A stretch of DNA of 64,000 bases from NCBI RefSeq assembly GCF_004319545.1, contig NZ_CP036313.1, positions 2,730,501-2,794,500 of the forward strand, in the 5' to 3' direction. The position numbers were made by a program, and so were the translations under genes. Position 1 is the stretch's first letter; the number at the start of each line of letters is the position of its first letter. The notes under the pieces are model-generated. The model worked only from the letters and a program-made list of their open reading frames with translations, was not told the DNA's origin and ran no database searches. Below, piece after piece: positions 1-10,274 of this stretch. The DNA is from Desulfobacter hydrogenophilus (GTDB taxonomy: Bacteria; Desulfobacterota; Desulfobacteria; Desulfobacterales; Desulfobacteraceae).

Positions 1-1
1 C

Positions 2-2521
2 AAGGGTAAACGGTACACCGGTGCTGAATACGAACAGATTCCTCTGGTGACAAGGGCTGACGGCACTGTGGTCCGACTCGGGGATGTGGCCCGGGTGGTT
101 GACGGGTTTGAGGACCAGGATCTTCAATCCCGGTTCAATGGGCAGCCGGCAGCTATGGTGGTGGTGAAGCGCACCAGTTCCCAGGATACCATTGCCATTT
201 CAAACCGGGTGCTTTCCTATATTGATAATGCCCGGGATGATTTGCCCAAAGGAATCCGCCTTGGGCACTGGTACAATATAGCGGATATGGTCCAGGACCG
301 CATTGATCTTTTACTGAAAAACGGAATCCAGGGCATTCTCCTGGTGTTTGTGGTGCTGGCCCTGTTTCTGGATTTAGGCCTTGCTTTCTGGGTGGCCTCG
401 GGTATTCCCATTACATTTATGGGGGCGTTTCTTTTCCTGGAATACATTGGCGCGTCAGTGAATATGCTCTCTTTGTTCGGGTTTATCATGACCCTGGGCA
501 TCCTTGTGGATGACGCCATTATTGTGGGGGAGAATGTTTATACCCACTACGCTGCCGGCAAAACACCCAAGCAGGCTGTCATGGCGGCCATGGAACAGGT
601 GGGTGGGCCTGTGGTCATGGCCGTGATCACGACCATCGTGGCGTTTGCGCCTTTAATGTTTATCTCCGGCATCATGGGAAAGTTTATTGCCGTCATGCCC
701 CAGTCCGTGATCTGTATTCTTCTTATATCCCTTCTGGAAGCCTTTTTTATTCTTCCTGCCCACCTGGAAAGTACCCTGTCCCACGCATCTGGGGGGGACG
801 GCAGGCCAAGGATTTACAAGGTGCTTTTTTGGGGGGTCCACTGGATTAAAAAAGATATCACCTATATTCACGGCATTCTGAGAATCCGGATGGAAAAGGG
901 ATTGAATCGCATTATCTACGCATATTATCTTCCAATACTGCGTTATTGTATTAAAAATAGATATTTTACCCTGGTGGTGGGGGTGGGATGCCTGATCATA
1001 AGTTTAGGACTGATTGCCGGTGGGCATGTACCGTATACCTTTTTTCCGAAAACGGATTCCGACTGGCTGCTTTCGGAAATTGTGTACCCCTTGGGCACCC
1101 CCTTTAACACTACCCAGAAAACCATTAAGCAGATTGAGGCAGGTGCCTTTAAACTCAACGATTATTTCAGGGAACGGGTTGAGGATAAAAAAGATATTAT
1201 TGTAAACACCTTTTCCCTGGTGGGGGGGATACCACGCCGGGACTGGAAAGAGGGGATCTGGGGCGGGCATTGCGGTGAAGCCTGGATCGAGATCTTACCG
1301 GCTGCAATGCGTCCGGATATCCTGGCTTCGGAGGTGTCGGCCAAATGGCGGGAATTCACCGGTGATATTCTCGGGGCGGAGCAGTCTACATTCACTATTA
1401 TCGGTGGCGGTCCCGGGGGAAACCCCATTGAAATTCGCCTGCACGGCAGTGATATTTCCCAGATGGAAGCGGCAGCCCAGGCCCTTAAGGAAGAGATGGC
1501 ATCCTATCCGGGCACCTTTGACATCACCGATGATTTCAGGCCGGGAAAGATGGAAAAACAGATCTATATCAGACCGGGTGCAGAAGCTTTAGGCGTCACC
1601 ATGGCTGATATCGCCACCCAGCTTCGCCAAGCCTATTACGGCGATGAGGTTCTTAAAATCCAGCGGGGGAAAGATGATGTCAAGGTCATGGTCCGGTATT
1701 CCAAGCAGGAACGGGAGACCGAATCCAGCATAGACCGGCTTCGCATCCGGACAAAGGACAACCGGGAGATTCCCTTGAACCAGGTGGCCCGGATTGAGAC
1801 CCAAAGGGGATACGCCACAATTAAGCGTGTGGACAGGCACAGGGTGATTACGGTAACTTCCGATCTTGATGAGGATATTGCCAATGCCCAGAATATTGTA
1901 ACGGACTTAAGTAAAAATTTTCTGCCTGATATGATCAAATCTTTCCCCGGGGTTGACTATGACCTTGAAGGCCAGGCCAAGCGCAGCAAGGAGTCCATGC
2001 ACAGCCTGATGAACGGGTTTATTGTGGCCGCCATGATTATTTTTTTGCTTTTAGCAAGCCAGTTTCGCTCCTACAGCCAGCCATTGATCATTATGACCGC
2101 GATCCCCTTTGGTCTGATCGGGGCTATTGTGGGGCATTTCATAATGGGGCTGGATATTACCATGATTTCGATTTTCGGTATTGTTGCGCTGTCCGGCGTT
2201 GTGGTTAACGACGCTTTGATTCTCATTGATTTTATCAATGTTGAAGTCGCTAAAGGGACAGACGTGTTTGATGCTGTGGTCAAGTCCGGAGAAAGCCGGT
2301 TTCGTCCTGTTATTTTGACCTCCTTCACCACGGTGGCAGGCCTTGCCCCGCTTTTAACTGAAACAAGTTTTCAGGCTAAATTTCTTATTCCCATGGCCGT
2401 CAGTATCAGTTTCGGTCTGGTTGCCGCCACAGTGCTAACCCTGCTTTTTGTACCGGCCCTGTATGTGGTGATTCGTGAAGTGACTTTGTTTTTAACAGGC
2501 GGGCAGGATGTACAAAAGTGA
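2..2521 (+). CDS. RND-family efflux transporter, inner-membrane subunit (5' end outside window)
   Basis: The reading frame is open from base 2, so the gene begins before the window and roughly the N-terminal fifth is missing; about 839 residues remain. The protein has the alternating hydrophobic blocks and large periplasmic loops of AcrB/HAE1-type proton-driven pumps. The motif GILVDDAIIVGENV carries the paired aspartates of transmembrane segment 4 used for proton relay, and GVVVNDALILIDF is the matching motif of the second half. It ends with a hydrophobic segment and a short charged tail. The substrate cannot be read from this portion. A membrane-fusion partner would be expected upstream. 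The next gene is convergent. Confidence 0.93.
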   Translation, partial: KGKRYTGAEYEQIPLVTRADGTVVRLGDVARVVDGFEDQDLQSRFNGQPAAMVVVKRTSSQDTIAISNRVLSYIDNARDDLPKGIRLGHWYNIADMVQDRIDLLLKNGIQGILLVFVVLALFLDLGLAFWVASGIPITFMGAFLFLEYIGASVNMLSLFGFIMTLGILVDDAIIVGENVYTHYAAGKTPKQAVMAAMEQVGGPVVMAVITTIVAFAPLMFISGIMGKFIAVMPQSVICILLISLLEAFFILPAHLESTLSHASGGDGRPRIYKVLFWGVHWIKKDITYIHGILRIRMEKGLNRIIYAYYLPILRYCIKNRYFTLVVGVGCLIISLGLIAGGHVPYTFFPKTDSDWLLSEIVYPLGTPFNTTQKTIKQIEAGAFKLNDYFRERVEDKKDIIVNTFSLVGGIPRRDWKEGIWGGHCGEAWIEILPAAMRPDILASEVSAKWREFTGDILGAEQSTFTIIGGGPGGNPIEIRLHGSDISQMEAAAQALKEEMASYPGTFDITDDFRPGKMEKQIYIRPGAEALGVTMADIATQLRQAYYGDEVLKIQRGKDDVKVMVRYSKQERETESSIDRLRIRTKDNREIPLNQVARIETQRGYATIKRVDRHRVITVTSDLDEDIANAQNIVTDLSKNFLPDMIKSFPGVDYDLEGQAKRSKESMHSLMNGFIVAAMIIFLLLASQFRSYSQPLIIMTAIPFGLIGAIVGHFIMGLDITMISIFGIVALSGVVVNDALILIDFINVEVAKGTDVFDAVVKSGESRFRPVILTSFTTVAGLAPLLTETSFQAKFLIPMAVSISFGLVAATVLTLLFVPALYVVIREVTLFLTGGQDVQK

Positions 2522-2664
2522 GTGGGAAATATGACGGGGATATCCGGCCCGTGATCCATTCATATTTGCAGAACCGGGCAGGAAAAAGGTAGATCAAAAA
2601 AAAGCAGAGGGGGCTGACCGCAACTGCTGTTTTTCTGATTGATTCTTTAAGTTAGGGACCCTGA

Positions 2665-3072
2665 CTAATTGCCTTCCCGGTGGGGGCAGTCGTCCATGGT
2701 TTGAATAAAGGCCTGGAATTTTTTAAAGGTGGATGTGTCCATGGCATGTTCCATGCGGCACGCGGTTTCGTCAGCCTTTTGTTCCTCCACGCCGATAAAA
2801 CGGATTAGAAAATCTTTTAACATAATATGGCGCTTTTCAATTTCTTTTGCTATCTTTTCACCTTTGGCTGTCAGGGTCACATAGCCGTAGGGTTCGTAAT
2901 TAATCAGTTCCTGGGCTGCCAGTTTTTTGAGCATCCCGGTGACGGATCCGCGCTTGATGTCGAGCCGTTCGGCAATATCTTTTGACCGGGCAACCGTATT
3001 GGTTGTCTGAAGTTCAAGTATGGTTTCAAGATAGTCTTCCAGGCTTTCGGACAGGTCAAGTGATTTTGTCAT
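2665..3072 (-). CDS. DtxR/MntR-family metal-dependent transcriptional regulator
   Basis: The 135-residue product starts with a winged helix-turn-helix (SLEDYLETILEL, then SKDIAERLDIKRGSVTGML) followed by the dimerisation/metal-binding helices with the HIMLKDFL and CRMEHAMD motifs that carry the His, Glu and Cys ligands of the DtxR/MntR family. There is no SH3-like third domain, so it is the short MntR-like form. Such proteins repress iron or manganese uptake genes when loaded with metal. The start is preceded by a good ribosome binding site (GGAGGAAG on the minus strand). It is divergent from lon; two palindromes in the shared promoter region are candidate operators. Whether it senses Fe or Mn cannot be told here. 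Confidence 0.9.
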   Translation of the reverse strand: MTKSLDLSESLEDYLETILELQTTNTVARSKDIAERLDIKRGSVTGMLKKLAAQELINYEPYGYVTLTAKGEKIAKEIEKRHIMLKDFLIRFIGVEEQKADETACRMEHAMDTSTFKKFQAFIQTMDDCPHREGN

Positions 3073-3118
3073 TCATCTTCCTCCAGTTGAAATTTAGCAT
3101 TTCTTATAATGAAGCGTC

Positions 3119-3159
3119 TTGATAAGTTTATCAATATATTTTTTGAAAGTTTCAAAAAA
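3119..3159. promoter_or_regulatory. Two adjacent palindromes between the DtxR-type gene and lon
   Basis: TTGATAA-GT-TTATCAA occupies 3119-3134 and TTTTTTGAAA-G-TTTCAAAAAA occupies 3139-3159. Both have perfect arms. They lie 47-87 bp upstream of the regulator start and over 130 bp upstream of the lon ATG, so autoregulation of the DtxR-type gene is the simplest reading. This is inference from position and symmetry only. Confidence 0.35.
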
Positions 3160-3292
3160 AATTAGGCATTGTCTTACATTTTGCGAGCCAAGTTTAAAGT
3201 GTTGTCAGACCGTAAAATTTGATTATACTATTACAATATGTTGTTGTAGCCTTTACCCGTACTCAATAACTTTTCATGATAGAGGTAAATCC

Positions 3293-5692
3293 ATGAGCGA
3301 TGATTCCAAACCCATTACGCCAGAGATTGTAACAGAAGATGAAGAGAAAAAGGAAAACAAAAACGAGTTGATTACCCAGAGTACCAAGCCTAAGTTTTTG
3401 TATCTTGTTCCCATAACCGGACGTCCCCACCTGCCGGCACAGGTCCAGCCTTTATTTGTCAGTAAGAAGCGCTGGGAAGAAACCTTGGCCAAGTCAAGCA
3501 AAGAGAACCAGGGGCTTTTAGGACTGACCTATTTCAGTGAAGTCAAGGGAAAATATGTATATAAAGAAGATTTTCCTAAGATCGGATGCGTTGTACGCAT
3601 GCTCAACGTCCAGGAAGTAGAAGGTAATCTGCAGTTCATTGCCCAGGGCCTGGAACGGTTTAAAATTAAAAAGTTTCTGTCTGATAAGCCGCCCTTTGTG
3701 GCTGAAGTGGAATATTTTCCTGAATCCAAGGAAGATGAGGACAAGGTCAAGGCCTATGCCATTTCCATTATTTCAAATATCAGACAGCTTTTATCCTTGA
3801 ATCCTTTGTATTCGGAAGAACTCAAACAATACCTGAATCGTTTTTCGCCGGACCAGCCGTCTCCTCTGACCGATTTTGCGGCAGGCATTACAACGGCTTC
3901 CGGGGATGATCTACAGGACATTCTTGAAACCGAATCCCTTCTGGATCGGATGAAAAAGGTGATGATGCTTCTGCAAAAGGAGATTGAGATCGCCAAGTTG
4001 CAGACAAAAATCCAGAAGGATATCAACACCAAGGTAGATGACAATAAACGCAAATTTTTTCTCAGAGAACAGCTTAAAGCCATCCAGAAAGAGCTTGGCA
4101 TCCAAAAAGACGATAAAACGTCTGATGTGGATAAGTTCAAGGAACGGTTTGCAGAGCTTGAACCGCCGGAACATGTGGTTAAACGCTTTGACGAGGAAAT
4201 TGAAAAACTGTCCGTGCTGGAAACCGGGTCTTCGGAGTACGGGGTAACCCGTAACTATCTGGACTGGATCACATCTTTTCCCTGGGGGGTATATTCCGAA
4301 GACAATATTGATATCGCGCGGGCCGAAAAAGTACTTGACCGGGATCATGCCGGGCTCTCCGATGTCAAGGAGCGGATCATCGAGTTCTTTGCCGCAGGTG
4401 TATATAAAAAGGATATTTCAGGATCTATCATTTTGTTTGTGGGACCGCCCGGTGTGGGAAAAACCTCCATTGGTAAGTCCATTGCCGAAGCCCTGGGTCG
4501 AAAGTTTTATCGGTTTTCCCTGGGGGGTATGCGCGACGAGGCCGAGATCAAAGGGCATCGACGCACTTATGTGGGGGCTTTACCCGGCAAAATGGTCCAG
4601 GCGTTGAAAGACACGGCCGTGGCCAACCCTGTGATCATGCTTGATGAGGTTGATAAGATAGGTGCCTCCTACCAGGGAGATCCTGCTTCGGCATTGCTGG
4701 AAGTGCTGGATCCCGAGCAGAATTCAGCATTTTTGGATCATTATCTGGATCTTCGCATTGATCTGTCCAAGGTGCTGTTCATCTGCACGGCCAATACCCT
4801 GGACACCATTCCACCCCCCTTGCTGGACCGTATGGACCGTATTAATTTAAGCGGGTATATCACCTCCGAGAAGATGGAGATCGCAAGAAAGCATTTATGG
4901 CCCAAGCTTTTGAAGCGGAATAAGCTCAATGCTTCCATCATCACCATCACCGATCCCACCATCCGGCATCTCATTGAGGGCTATGCCCGGGAAGCCGGGG
5001 TTCGTAACCTTGAAAAGTCTTTGAACAAGATCATCCGCAAAAGCATTGTCAAGATTTTAAAGGAGAAAAAAGAAAAGATTCAGATCAACATCAATTCTCT
5101 GGAAGATCTGCTGGGACCGCCTATCTTCACCCCGGAAAAGCAGATGACGGGGGTAGGTATTGTGACAGGTCTTGCCTGGACCGCCATGGGCGGTGCCACG
5201 TTGTCCATTGAGGCGGTGAAGGTGCATGAAAAAGATTCCGGGTTCAAATTGACCGGAAAGCTTGGTGACGTGATGCAGGAATCGGCCTCCATCGCACTTT
5301 CCCATGTGCGCTCGTCATCAACGCTTTACGGTATCGGTGCTGACTATTTTGATGAGGCCTTTATCCATATCCATGTGCCCGAAGGGGCCACACCCAAGGA
5401 CGGCCCGAGTGCCGGCATCACCATTGCCACAGCCATTGTGTCCCTGGCATCGGGTCGCCAGATTAAAAGACTTTTGGCCATGACCGGCGAGCTTACACTT
5501 ACAGGAGAGGTTCTTCCCGTGGGTGGAATCAAGGAAAAAATCATTGCCGCCCGACGGGTGGGCATCAAAGAGATCATCCTGCCCGATGGGTGCAGCAGTG
5601 AGTTTAAGAAACTGCCCGAACATATTAAAGAGGGCATTGAGTTTCATTTTGTCAAAAAATATAAAGAGGTCTATAATATCGTTTTTGGATAG
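3293..5692 (+). CDS. lon: ATP-dependent protease Lon
   Basis: This 799-residue LonA-type protease degrades misfolded and regulatory proteins in the cytoplasm. Order of parts: N-terminal substrate-binding LON domain (from about residue 35), coiled-coil linker, AAA+ module with Walker A GPPGVGKTS near residue 384 and Walker B VIMLDEVDK, then the protease domain with catalytic Ser in DGPSAGIT (about residue 705) and Lys in GGIKEKI (about 747). The frame is open upstream to 3119, but the ATG at 3293 is chosen because GAGGTAA lies just before it and the protein from there matches the usual Lon length. Lon genes are commonly heat-induced; no clear heat-shock promoter or CIRCE element is visible. 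A terminator follows. Confidence 0.96.
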   Translation: MSDDSKPITPEIVTEDEEKKENKNELITQSTKPKFLYLVPITGRPHLPAQVQPLFVSKKRWEETLAKSSKENQGLLGLTYFSEVKGKYVYKEDFPKIGCVVRMLNVQEVEGNLQFIAQGLERFKIKKFLSDKPPFVAEVEYFPESKEDEDKVKAYAISIISNIRQLLSLNPLYSEELKQYLNRFSPDQPSPLTDFAAGITTASGDDLQDILETESLLDRMKKVMMLLQKEIEIAKLQTKIQKDINTKVDDNKRKFFLREQLKAIQKELGIQKDDKTSDVDKFKERFAELEPPEHVVKRFDEEIEKLSVLETGSSEYGVTRNYLDWITSFPWGVYSEDNIDIARAEKVLDRDHAGLSDVKERIIEFFAAGVYKKDISGSIILFVGPPGVGKTSIGKSIAEALGRKFYRFSLGGMRDEAEIKGHRRTYVGALPGKMVQALKDTAVANPVIMLDEVDKIGASYQGDPASALLEVLDPEQNSAFLDHYLDLRIDLSKVLFICTANTLDTIPPPLLDRMDRINLSGYITSEKMEIARKHLWPKLLKRNKLNASIITITDPTIRHLIEGYAREAGVRNLEKSLNKIIRKSIVKILKEKKEKIQININSLEDLLGPPIFTPEKQMTGVGIVTGLAWTAMGGATLSIEAVKVHEKDSGFKLTGKLGDVMQESASIALSHVRSSSTLYGIGADYFDEAFIHIHVPEGATPKDGPSAGITIATAIVSLASGRQIKRLLAMTGELTLTGEVLPVGGIKEKIIAARRVGIKEIILPDGCSSEFKKLPEHIKEGIEFHFVKKYKEVYNIVFG

Positions 5693-5708
5693 TAGTTGTA
5701 TCGTTTAC

Positions 5709-5758
5709 AAGAGTGCTGTTCCGAAGTCCTTTGGACGATTTGGGCGGCACTCTTTTTT
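5709..5758 (+). terminator. Rho-independent terminator of lon
   Basis: AGAGTGC pairs with GCACTCT around a partly paired interior (CCGAAGTCC/GGACGATTTGG), followed by TTTTTT. It sits 17 bp after the lon stop and before the convergent kinase gene. Confidence 0.8.
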
Positions 5759-5785
5759 GATTTAAACAGGCTTTTGCTGTGGACA

Positions 5786-6757
5786 TTATATCGTTGCTCT
5801 GATTTTTTCCCACACCGGACCCGGGATCTGGGCGCCCATGACCTGGCACACCTCGTATCCGCACATCGACCCTAACGCGCCGCTTTTTTCAATGGAAAGG
5901 CCGTTGGCAATGCCGTATAAAAAGCCGGCGGCCCACAGATCTCCTGCACCCGTGGTGTCCACCGGGGCATTGCCTTTTACCGGTGCAATGCGGGTGACTG
6001 CATTGTCATGGAAGATATAGCTGCCCCGGCTTCCCACTTTTAAAACTGCATAGGTAACATGGGCAGACAGCTTTTCAATGGCGGCATTTTCATCTGATTC
6101 CCCGGTATAGGCCTTTGCTTCGTCCTCGTTGGCAATGAGGATATCCACATATTCCTTGACCAAATCCTGCAGAATATCTTTGGAGGCATTGACCACCTCA
6201 AAACTTGCCAGATCCAGGGCTACCAAAGCGCCGGCGGCTTTGGCGGCTTTGACCGCCGCCATCATCAGGTCGCGGTTAAACAGCAGATAGCCTTCCACGA
6301 GGGCAATGGCCGTGTCTGAAAACACCTGACTGGTAACGCCGGCAGGATCCAGCAGGCTTGAGGCACCAAGATCCGTGAACATGGAGCGCTGGGCATCCGG
6401 CGTTACAATGGATAATACCTTGCCGGTGGGGGTATCAAAGGAAGTAAGCATTGGTTCAACCCGGCACCCCCGGACCTCGTTTTCAAAAATATCCCCGTAT
6501 TCATCTTTGCCCCGGGCCCCGATGAATCTGGCTGCGCCGCCAAGTTTGCCCACACCTAGGATGGTGTTACAGGCAGCCCCTCCGGGTACAATCACCGGTA
6601 TCTGGGACGATGCAGATATGATGAACTGGTGTTCATCGGCCGTTACATAGGTCATTCCGCCTTTTTCTTTGCTGAGTTTTTGTAGGAATTCATCGGTCTC
6701 GTTGATAAGAACATCCACTAAAGCAGAGCCGATTCCGGTGATTGTATTGGAAGGCAT
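5786..6757 (-). CDS. PfkB-family sugar/nucleoside kinase, probable adenosine kinase
   Basis: This 323-residue ribokinase-fold kinase has the N-terminal PfkB signature around GGAACNTILGVGKLGG and the C-terminal DTTGAGDLWAAGFLYG motif that holds the catalytic Asp and the anion hole. The overall layout matches the PfkB subgroup annotated as adenosine kinase. The neighbourhood supports that: it is divergent from metK and ahcY, and S-adenosylhomocysteine hydrolysis releases adenosine that must be removed to pull the reaction forward. Substrate specificity is therefore an inference from context plus family; another sugar substrate remains possible. The start is preceded by GGAGATATACT on the minus strand. 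Confidence 0.85.
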   Translation of the reverse strand: MPSNTITGIGSALVDVLINETDEFLQKLSKEKGGMTYVTADEHQFIISASSQIPVIVPGGAACNTILGVGKLGGAARFIGARGKDEYGDIFENEVRGCRVEPMLTSFDTPTGKVLSIVTPDAQRSMFTDLGASSLLDPAGVTSQVFSDTAIALVEGYLLFNRDLMMAAVKAAKAAGALVALDLASFEVVNASKDILQDLVKEYVDILIANEDEAKAYTGESDENAAIEKLSAHVTYAVLKVGSRGSYIFHDNAVTRIAPVKGNAPVDTTGAGDLWAAGFLYGIANGLSIEKSGALGSMCGYEVCQVMGAQIPGPVWEKIRATI

Positions 6758-6890
6758 AGTATATCTCCATTTGGTTAGATAAGTGTTTTTATAAAATGAT
6801 GGTTATCATCAAAAAGTCCGGCTCGCTTGTCAAGGGATTTCATAGAATTTATGCAAATATACAGATATCTTGATATATATTTCTGAACCA

Positions 6891-6920
6891 TTGACAACGA
6901 TTGCGATAAGTGTCATTAAT
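6891..6920 (+). promoter_or_regulatory. Possible sigma-70 promoter for metK
   Basis: TTGACA at 6891-6896 and ATTAAT at 6915-6920 are 18 bp apart. The segment also contains an inverted TGACA/TGTCA pair. The leader to metK would be about 120 nt. The -10 is weak. No SAM riboswitch fold was recognised in the leader. Confidence 0.3.
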
Positions 6921-7048
6921 GTATCGATTTTTGCATTTCCCGCATTGGGTTTGGTGGATTTTAAATTTCAATTTTATAGCGCCGGAGCCGGGAAATTTTA
7001 TATACGAAAACGCATAAATAAATTACCCCATAAGCGTAAGGAGATATT

Positions 7049-8221
7049 ATGTCAGAAGACAAAACTTTTCTGTTTACATCTGAATCTGTGACCGAAGGCC
7101 ATCCTGACAAGGTGGCAGATGCCATCTCAGACAGCATTCTCGATGCCATCATGGCCGAAGATAAAAAATGTCGCGTGGCCTGTGAGACACTTGTTACTAC
7201 TGGTCTTGCCATGGTGGCCGGCGAAATTACAACCGACTGCTATGTGGATATTCCCGAAGTGGTCAGAAGCACCATTAGAGATATTGGTTACAACTCCTCC
7301 AACATGGGGTTTGACTGGAAAACTTGTTCTGTGGTCACCAGTATTGATCAGCAAAGCGGCGACATTGCCCAGGGGGTAAATGAAGGCGACGGGCTTTACA
7401 AGGAGCAAGGTGCCGGCGATCAGGGTCTGATGTTCGGTTATGCCACCAATGAGACCGAAGAATTGATGCCTATGCCTATCGTCTATGCCCATAATCTGAC
7501 CAAGCGGTTGGCTCAGGTTCGGAAGAACGGAGCCCTTGATTTTCTGCGTCCTGATGGAAAATCACAGGTCAGTATCGAATATGTGAACGGCGTGCCCAAA
7601 CGGGTTGACACAGTGGTTGTCTCCACCCAGCACTCACCGGATGTCTCCTATGAGGATCTTAAGGCTGCTATAGTCAAGGATGTTATTAGAAAAGTGATTC
7701 CTGGCGAGATGATGGACGGTGACACCCGTTTTTTTATCAACCCCACCGGCCGTTTTGTTGTGGGCGGACCCATGGGCGACTGTGGTGTGACCGGTCGTAA
7801 AATCATCGTGGACACATATGGCGGCCAGGGCAGCCATGGCGGCGGCTGTTTTTCCGGAAAAGATCCTTCCAAGGTTGACCGTTCTGCTTCTTATATGGGC
7901 CGGTATGTGGCGAAAAACCTTGTGGCAGCAGGACTTGCCGATAAATGCGAAGTGCAGATCGCCTATGCCATTGGCGTGGCCGAACCTGTATCCATGATGG
8001 TGGATTTCATGGGAACCGGAAAGATTCCAGAATCAAAGGCGTGTGACATTGTCAAAGAGGTGTTTAACCTGCGGCCGGCAGGCATTATCGCCGAGCTGGA
8101 TTTGCTGCGTCCCATCTATAGAAAAACAGCTGCCTATGGGCACTTTGGACGCAAGGACCCTGATTTCTATTGGGAAAGAACCATTAAGGCCGACCAGATC
8201 AGGTCCCTTGCAGGGTTATAA
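7049..8221 (+). CDS. metK: S-adenosylmethionine synthetase
   Basis: This 390-residue enzyme makes S-adenosylmethionine from ATP and methionine in the cytoplasm. The ATP-binding motif [13 protein letters not shown] is near the N terminus, [12 protein letters not shown] is the adenine/K+ site, and [20 protein letters not shown] is the phosphate-binding loop. Length is normal for bacterial MetK. The start has a strong AAGGAGA ribosome binding site. It is followed 112 bp later by ahcY, so production of SAM and recycling of its demethylated product are encoded side by side, with the adenosine-kinase-like gene on the other side. Confidence 0.97.
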   Translation: MSEDKTFLFTSESVTEGHPDKVADAISDSILDAIMAEDKKCRVACETLVTTGLAMVAGEITTDCYVDIPEVVRSTIRDIGYNSSNMGFDWKTCSVVTSIDQQSGDIAQGVNEGDGLYKEQGAGDQGLMFGYATNETEELMPMPIVYAHNLTKRLAQVRKNGALDFLRPDGKSQVSIEYVNGVPKRVDTVVVSTQHSPDVSYEDLKAAIVKDVIRKVIPGEMMDGDTRFFINPTGRFVVGGPMGDCGVTGRKIIVDTYGGQGSHGGGCFSGKDPSKVDRSASYMGRYVAKNLVAAGLADKCEVQIAYAIGVAEPVSMMVDFMGTGKIPESKACDIVKEVFNLRPAGIIAELDLLRPIYRKTAAYGHFGRKDPDFYWERTIKADQIRSLAGL

Positions 8222-8252
8222 TTTAAAATAGATGATCAAGATTTTGTTAATT

Positions 8253-8300
8253 TGCCCAACTTCGGCGTTGGAAATAATTTTTAATCCTCAACATATGTTG
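8253..8300 (+). promoter_or_regulatory. Hairpin and 12-bp palindrome in the metK-ahcY gap
   Basis: CCAAC-TTCGGC-GTTGG (8256-8271) is followed by the perfect palindrome CAACATATGTTG (8289-8300), flanked by CCT and CAGG. No U-tract follows directly, so this is not a clear terminator; it could be an operator, an attenuator or an RNA-processing site. It does not match the SAH riboswitch consensus as far as I can judge. Confidence 0.25.
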
Positions 8301-8312
8301 TCAGGGTTATAA

Positions 8313-9776
<1,464 letters not shown>

Positions 9777-9800
9777 TTCGTTCCCGTCCGGAAATAATAT

Positions 9801-9835
9801 AAAAAAGGCGGTCCTTGCAAAAGGGCCGCCTTTTT
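9801..9835 (+). terminator. Rho-independent terminator of ahcY
   Basis: AAAAAGGCGGTCC and GGGCCGCCTTTTT form a strong GC stem around TTGCAAAA and end in a T-run, 24 bp after the ahcY stop. Confidence 0.92.
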
Positions 9836-10052
9836 GTGTGTCGAAATGAGCTGATTGTTCCGGCGTTCAGAAAAATGGACCAGGCCTAAAAAGATTATTC
9901 AAGAAAATAAATCGATGTTTTTATCTATATTATAAGTATGTTATAGTTTTTGAGCTAATGAGATCGTCTATGAGAGTTTAAAAATTTGAATTTTTCCCTG
10001 GTGGAAAGCGGTAAAAGGAAGTGCATCTGCCGTGAAAAAATTATATGAAACG

Positions 10053-10134
10053 TTGTTTTTATTAAAAAGATTAATAAAAACAATATATTGATATTTCTTG
10101 AGGAGAAGGCTGGGTCGCTTGGCACACCGCTTGC
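10053..10134 (+). promoter_or_regulatory. Sigma-54 promoter with upstream inverted repeat
   Basis: TGGCAC-ACCGC-TTGC at 10120-10134 matches the sigma-54 -24/-12 consensus with exact GG-N10-GC spacing. About 37 bp further upstream a perfect 12-bp inverted repeat, TTGTTTTTATTA (10053-10064) and TAATAAAAACAA (10072-10083), lies where an enhancer-binding activator could sit (about -94 to -63). No ORF begins within the next 100 bp; the transcript would run into the terminator at 10191. The DNA seen is strong; activator identity is unknown. Confidence 0.65.
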
Positions 10135-10144
10135 TGTATAGTAT

Positions 10145-10221
10145 CTGTAATTAAGATAAAAAAATAAATTCATCTTTTTCCTTTTCCGAAGAAGGCTGCC
10201 GAAACCCGGCAGCCTTTTTTG
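10145..10221 (+). ncRNA. Candidate sigma-54-dependent small RNA (about 75 nt)
   Basis: From the expected start (about 10145) to the T-run there are roughly 75 bases with no convincing ORF: an A/U-rich single-stranded lead, a U/C-rich stretch, and then a GGCTGCCG/CGGCAGCC hairpin followed by T6. That layout is typical of Hfq-type trans-acting sRNAs. Genes on both sides rule out simple readthrough: ahcY is already terminated at 9835, and the next gene is on the opposite strand. Existence of the RNA is an inference. Confidence 0.45.
10191..10221 (+). terminator. Rho-independent terminator of the candidate sRNA
   Basis: AAGGCTGCCG-AAACC-CGGCAGCC followed by TTTTTT. The T-run is on the plus-strand side only, so it does not serve the minus-strand gene that ends at 10275. 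Confidence 0.85.
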
Positions 10222-10274
10222 GTTTTAGAAGGGTTTTGGGCGCTCAAGCCCTTACAGAGAATACGGTGATGGGG

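Noticed and set aside
6921..7048. SAM riboswitch before metK
   Set aside because: The leader shows no SAM-I, SAM-II or related core that I can recognise.
9955..10173. 72-residue minus-strand ORF
   Set aside because: It lies across the sigma-54 promoter and A/T-rich DNA, has no ribosome binding site and no family-like sequence.
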